This document shows positions 1 to 3,700 of a DNA stretch of 5,293 bases, one piece after another. The position numbers were made by a program, and so were the translations under genes. The notes beneath the pieces are model-generated. The model did no database searches. It saw only the letters and a program-made list of their open reading frames with translations, and was not told where the DNA came from. This stretch comes from Thermoplasmata archaeon (lineage in GTDB: Archaea; Thermoplasmatota; Thermoplasmata; Lutacidiplasmatales; UBA184). The stretch's first letter is position 1. Every line of letters begins with the position of its first letter. The stretch is from positions 1-5,293 of the forward strand of contig JASHSX010000144.1 in NCBI GenBank assembly GCA_030040865.1. Direction: 5' to 3'.

Positions 1-1
1 G

Positions 2-187
2 GCGGGGCCCGGTCCCGCGCCACCGGACGGCTATCGGTATCTGAACTGGGACACGTGGACGGTCACGGCTTACGGCGACTCCTGCAGGTTGGAGAAGTTG
101 TACGCCGAGATGCAACAAATCGTCGACCGCGTTCCGCTCCGGTTCGGCCTAGCGGGTCACGGCAGCGGTTCCGACTCTGATCAATGA
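2..187 (+). CDS. C-terminal end of an unrecognised protein (5' end outside window)
   Basis: This is the last 61 codons of a gene that enters from the left edge and stops at TGA 185-187. I chose this frame because it is open from the edge, its third codon positions are strongly G/C, and the peptide is balanced, with a segment reading YRYLNWDTWTVTAYGDSC followed by a likely helix around LEKLYAEMQQIVDRV. Another plus frame is also open from the edge, to a stop at 178-180, but its peptide is very arginine-rich. The remaining four frames have early or internal stops. The end of the protein is polar (HGSGSDSDQ), and there is no membrane segment or known motif. The stop overlaps the next start as ATGA, so the two genes were probably one operon and translationally coupled. 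I do not recognise the family and assign no function. Because it precedes a possible ADP-ribosyltransferase-like protein, it could be a partner such as an antitoxin, but nothing in the visible residues shows that. Confidence 0.6.
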   Translation, partial: AGPGPAPPDGYRYLNWDTWTVTAYGDSCRLEKLYAEMQQIVDRVPLRFGLAGHGSGSDSDQ

Positions 188-612
188 AACTCTACCACCG
201 GACCACAGAGCCAGTCGCGCCTGAGATTTCCCGGGAAGGGTTCAAGGACGGGGCCGGCTCGTAGCTGACCGAGCGGGTCTGGCGCGGGGCCTGGCTCTCG
301 GATGGCCGCCCCGATGAAAGTCACGCTGCACTCGCTCTCTTCGAGGTTACGACGAAGGCGGCCGCTCGCGACTGCGCCTACGAATGGAAGGAAGAGGACA
401 GGCCGTATGGTGAGTCACTTTTCCCTGGCCGGCCATTGAACGGGCTCGCGAGAAATCGCTCCCTCCGGGGGGATCGGTCCGATCTGAGGAGCCCCGAGGG
501 ACAAGGGATCCACTCGCGGATTCCCGCCCAGGGCCCGGGTAACGGACTCCGGGGCGACGGTGAATCGGCGGGGGGAGGCTGTCATTTGTGTCAGTATCAC
601 TCCCATTTGTAG
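184..612 (+). pseudogene. Small ADP-ribosyltransferase/KptA-like protein, interrupted by in-frame TAG
   Basis: The frame starts at ATG 184-186, overlapping the previous stop, with no clear Shine-Dalgarno sequence, which fits coupled translation. It begins MKLYHRTTEPVAPEISREGF; the LYHRTT strand followed by a helix and 'xREGFKDG' resembles the first His-containing strand of the ADP-ribosyltransferase/RNA 2'-phosphotransferase fold. Codon 27 is TAG (262-264). The frame stays open after it and reads sensibly: GAWLSD near residues 35-40, FEVTT near 53-57, YEWKEEDRPY at 66-75 and PLN at 84-86. From memory, uncharacterised small proteins have the same order (GxG-Y-xT, GVWLSD, YEWxEExxPY, PxxLN), with tyrosine often where the TAG sits; that comparison was not computed. 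No ATG, GTG or TTG restart lies between the TAG and the conserved part. Beyond residue 86 the sequence loses family character and runs another 56 codons to TAG 610-612, so the original end may also be lost. It is probably a pseudogene; readthrough or pyrrolysine at TAG is the alternative. Confidence 0.55.
583..610. repeat. Two direct copies of CATTTGT, 21 bp apart
   Basis: CATTTGT occurs at 583-589 and 604-610 in a locally AT-richer patch at the tail of the interrupted plus-strand frame. The 21 bp spacing is about two helical turns, so the copies would lie on the same DNA face. No promoter element is visible beside them and both flanking genes point towards this patch, so a chance repeat is as likely as a binding site. 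Confidence 0.25.
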
Positions 613-785
613 GTGCGTCCCGCCGGGAGCACCTCCGCCCCGACGACGGGATGCCAGAAGGCCGGCGTCCCCGAGCGTTCGGTGAGTTCTTCGTACCGGC
701 GTGAGTTGTCGCATCCCAGCCGGGTCGTCGATTGCTGCTGCTCCGAAGGCCACGTCTGCGTTGCGAGACGAGACGCCCGGCAGCG
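597..785 (-). other. Open frame without a start codon after the large gene's stop; possible gene remnant
   Basis: Reading the minus strand on from the TAA of the large surface-protein gene, the same frame stays open for 62 codons to TGA at 599-597. The first half (about 785-700) is rich in Arg, Ser, Thr and Gln and looks non-coding. The second half reads RRYEELTERSGTPAFW and then HPVVGAEVLPAGRTYKWE, which looks like the end of a real soluble protein. No ATG, GTG or TTG occurs before the GTG late in that segment, so it cannot be a complete gene as it stands. It may be the decayed C-terminal piece of a gene cut by rearrangement, or a chance open frame in GC-rich DNA. I do not recognise a family. 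A different minus-strand frame here (753-415) is also open, but its peptide looks non-coding. Confidence 0.25.
611..634. other. Intergenic stem-loop between convergent genes
   Basis: The arms AGGTGC (611-616) and GCACCT (629-634) are perfectly complementary. Inside them TCCC (618-621) pairs with GGGA (625-628), leaving a GCC loop and one bulged G at 617. This gives ten base pairs, mostly G-C. It starts at the last stop of the plus-strand frame and lies 152 bp past the large gene's stop on the minus strand, so it could affect the 3' ends of transcripts from both sides. No T-run follows on either strand, so it is not a standard intrinsic terminator or an archaeal oligo-T terminator. It could also be chance in GC-rich sequence. 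Confidence 0.35.
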
Positions 786-3700
786 TTACTCTTCGTCGGC
801 CTCGGACACTGGGCTCCCAGAACCGTCGGGTCCGTTGCGGTCGATGACGGATTCCGACGTTGCAGGAGACTCGGACGGCCTTGTCTTCCGCCGCCGACGC
901 ACCACGAGGATGGCAGTTACGATTACGATCGCAGCGACGACTCCGGCCAACGCCGCCCAGACCGCACCCGAATTGGGACCGGAGGCTGCCGGAGCGGTCG
1001 CCGGGACGGGTTGGACCTCAACGAGGAACTGTTTCGACGCGGAGCCGCCCACCGTGTCGTTGACCCAGACGGAGACCGTGTAGTTCCCCGGGTTCCGGTA
1101 GGTGTGGGTGACGGAGGGTCCGCTCCCGGTCGTTCCGTCCCCGAACGACCAGTTGTAGGTGAGACCCCCGGTGCCTCCGCTCCCGCTGGCCGTGAATGAG
1201 ACGCTCGAGCCGACGACCGTCGAGGTGACGTTGGCCGCGGCGGTCGCTGTGACCTGAGCGCTGACCGTGACCGTGACCGGTGACGACTCCGCCGAACGTC
1301 CGTCGGTGTCGGTCACCATGACCCGGACGCCAAAGCTCCCCGTCTCGGTCGGGGTGCAATCGATCCCGGAACCCGAGCCGGCGCAGCCGCCGGGCAGCCC
1401 CGTCCATTGATACGCAGCTACCCCTGAACCTCCCGAAACGCTCGCGGTGAAATCGACCGCCTGACCCAGATCGAGGGCGACGTCCGTCACGCCGAGTTGG
1501 ACGGTCGGGGGCGCGTAGACCGAGAGCGATACCGATCGGCTCGAGACCGTGTAGCCGTTGGCGTCCGTCGCACTGACTACGATCGAGTAGGTGCCGCTGA
1601 CGGTCGCCTCGCAGGTCAACGTAGCCGACTGGTTAGAGGCGCATCCCTCCGGGAGACCGGTCCATGCGAGCGTGAATCCACCCGCCCCACCGGCGGGGGT
1701 TGCCGAAAAGGAGACCGGCTGTCCAAAGTCCACCGAGCCAACGCTGGCGCTCAGCCCCACCGTGGGGTCCGCCAAAACGACGAACGAGAGACTCGGGCTC
1801 GGCGAGGACGTGTAGCCGTTCGAGTCGGTGACAGAGACCGAGATGGAATAGCTACCCGAAGACAGGTTGCTGCCCGCGCAGGTCACGTTCGACTCCGTGC
1901 CCTCGCATCCGGCGGGCAGGCCGTTCCACGTGAAGCGGGTGTACGTCGACGAACCGTTCGCCGCCGTCGCCGTGAACACGACTAACTGTCCCGCGTCGAC
2001 GCGGCCCGATGGGATCGAGGGGGTAGGAATCGCCGCCGTGGGGTCCGTGTCGACTGTATAGTTGAGGGTCGGGCTCGAGATCGTTCCCCCGACCGAGTCT
2101 GTGACCTCGACCCGGACGGGATAGGTCCCGGGAGCGTCGGGGGTACAGCGCACCAAGGCCGAGAGTCCGCTGCAGCCGAACGGGAGCCCGGACCACGAGT
2201 ATGAGTAGCCGCCGGAACCCGAGGAAGCCACGACGGTGAACTCCACCGTCTGTCCGAGGTCGGCCGCAGGAGCGGACGGACTGATGGGCGTCACTCCGGG
2301 ACCGGCCACGACTTGGAGACGAGCGCTCGCCTTGTTCCCCGCGCCGTCGGATACCGCAATGGTATACTCGGCGCCAGGAGTGGGTACCGACGGAACGACG
2401 AAACTGGCCGAGAAGGCCCCGACGGCAGTGGTCGAGAGAACTCCGTCCTGGCAGGTCCCCAGCGAGGCTGCCGTGCAGTTCACGGCGGTCGAACCGACCG
2501 TGAAATCGGTAATGGGCAGGGATGCGCCGAAGCCGGTGCCTTGGAGCTCGAGCGTCTGTCCGACCTCTCCCTCGGTTACCTCCAGGCTCAGATTCGCCTG
2601 GACCCGGAACGCCGCACTGTCCAATCCGATCCCGTTCGCTCCGTCGTAGACGGTGACATCGCTCGGATACGCGTTCGAGCCGACGAAGACCTGGCCGGTT
2701 TCCGGCACGTAGGCGATACCGTACGGTACGTCATTGTCGACCTCGAAGGCGGCGATCACACTGTCCGTAGCGTCGGAGATCACCGAGACGTTGCTATCGT
2801 ATCCACCGGAACCAGCGGCGACGAAGATCTCGCCCGCGCTCGGGCTGTACGCCATCTCGTGGAGATAGACCTCGTTGGAGGCTCCGATTGGGATGGCCGC
2901 GACGATCGTGTTGGTCGATCCCGAGATGATACTGACGTTCCCCGACCCGTAGTTGGAGACGAAGATCTCGCCGGCGTTCGAGTCGTACACGACGCCCTCG
3001 GGCTGGATTCCGACCGGGACCGCGAGGACGGTGGGCGAGGCGGCCGCGGGGTCCTCGATGACGCTCACGGTACTGTCGCTGGAGCTAGGACCCAGGTTGG
3101 CCACGTAGACGGCCCCGTTGCTGGGATCGAATGCGATCCCTTCACCCGGACTTTGGCCGACGGTGAGAGTTCCCGTAACGCTCAGTGTTGTGTCGTTGAT
3201 GATGCTCACCGTATCGGAACCCGAGTTGGTTACGAAGACCTCGTGGAGGTCAGGGTCGTAGGCTACGCCTTCGGGCTCGCTCCCCACGGCCACCGTCGCC
3301 ACGATCGCGTCGGTCGCGTCGGAGATCACGGTAACGTTGTCCCCGGCGGAGTCGGCCGCGAAGACCTCGTGAGTCGACGGGTCGAACGCGATTCCGAAAG
3401 GGGCGGTCTTGGCGCCCAAATCGATCGTCTTGACGACGACGTCGGTCGATACGTTGATGATCTTGATGTCGGAGGATCCCGTATCGGCGACGAACACCTG
3501 GTTCGTATCGGGGTCGTAGACGAGCCCTTGAGGGCCCGACCCCGGGGTCACTCCTTGCGCCAGGCTGACCGTGGAGTTGAGGGGGAATTCGGTGGAGGGG
3601 CCGCGCGCCGAGACGACCTCCTCGCCGCCAGGCACTTCCGGTACCGCGAACTCGCAGTTGGTCCCGGTCGAGCCCGGATAGGCCCCTGTCGAGTCCGAGG

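Noticed and set aside
415..753. Minus-strand frame of 112 codons next to the large gene's stop
   Set aside because: The peptide is Arg/Pro/Gly-rich without recognisable structure, and it overlaps the better-supported plus-strand frame and another, more protein-like minus frame. No ribosome-binding site was seen.
900..965. C-terminal helix as an archaeosortase or sortase sorting signal
   Set aside because: No PGF-CTERM-like or LPxTG motif precedes the helix, and the cytoplasmic tail is 37 residues long, longer than in typical sorting signals.
613..1199. Plus-strand frames at 613-1083, 732-1199 and 860-1063
   Set aside because: They run antisense to the PKD, membrane-anchor and tail coding sequence, and their products are low-complexity Arg/Ser/Thr strings. 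The complementary strand has clear domain homology.
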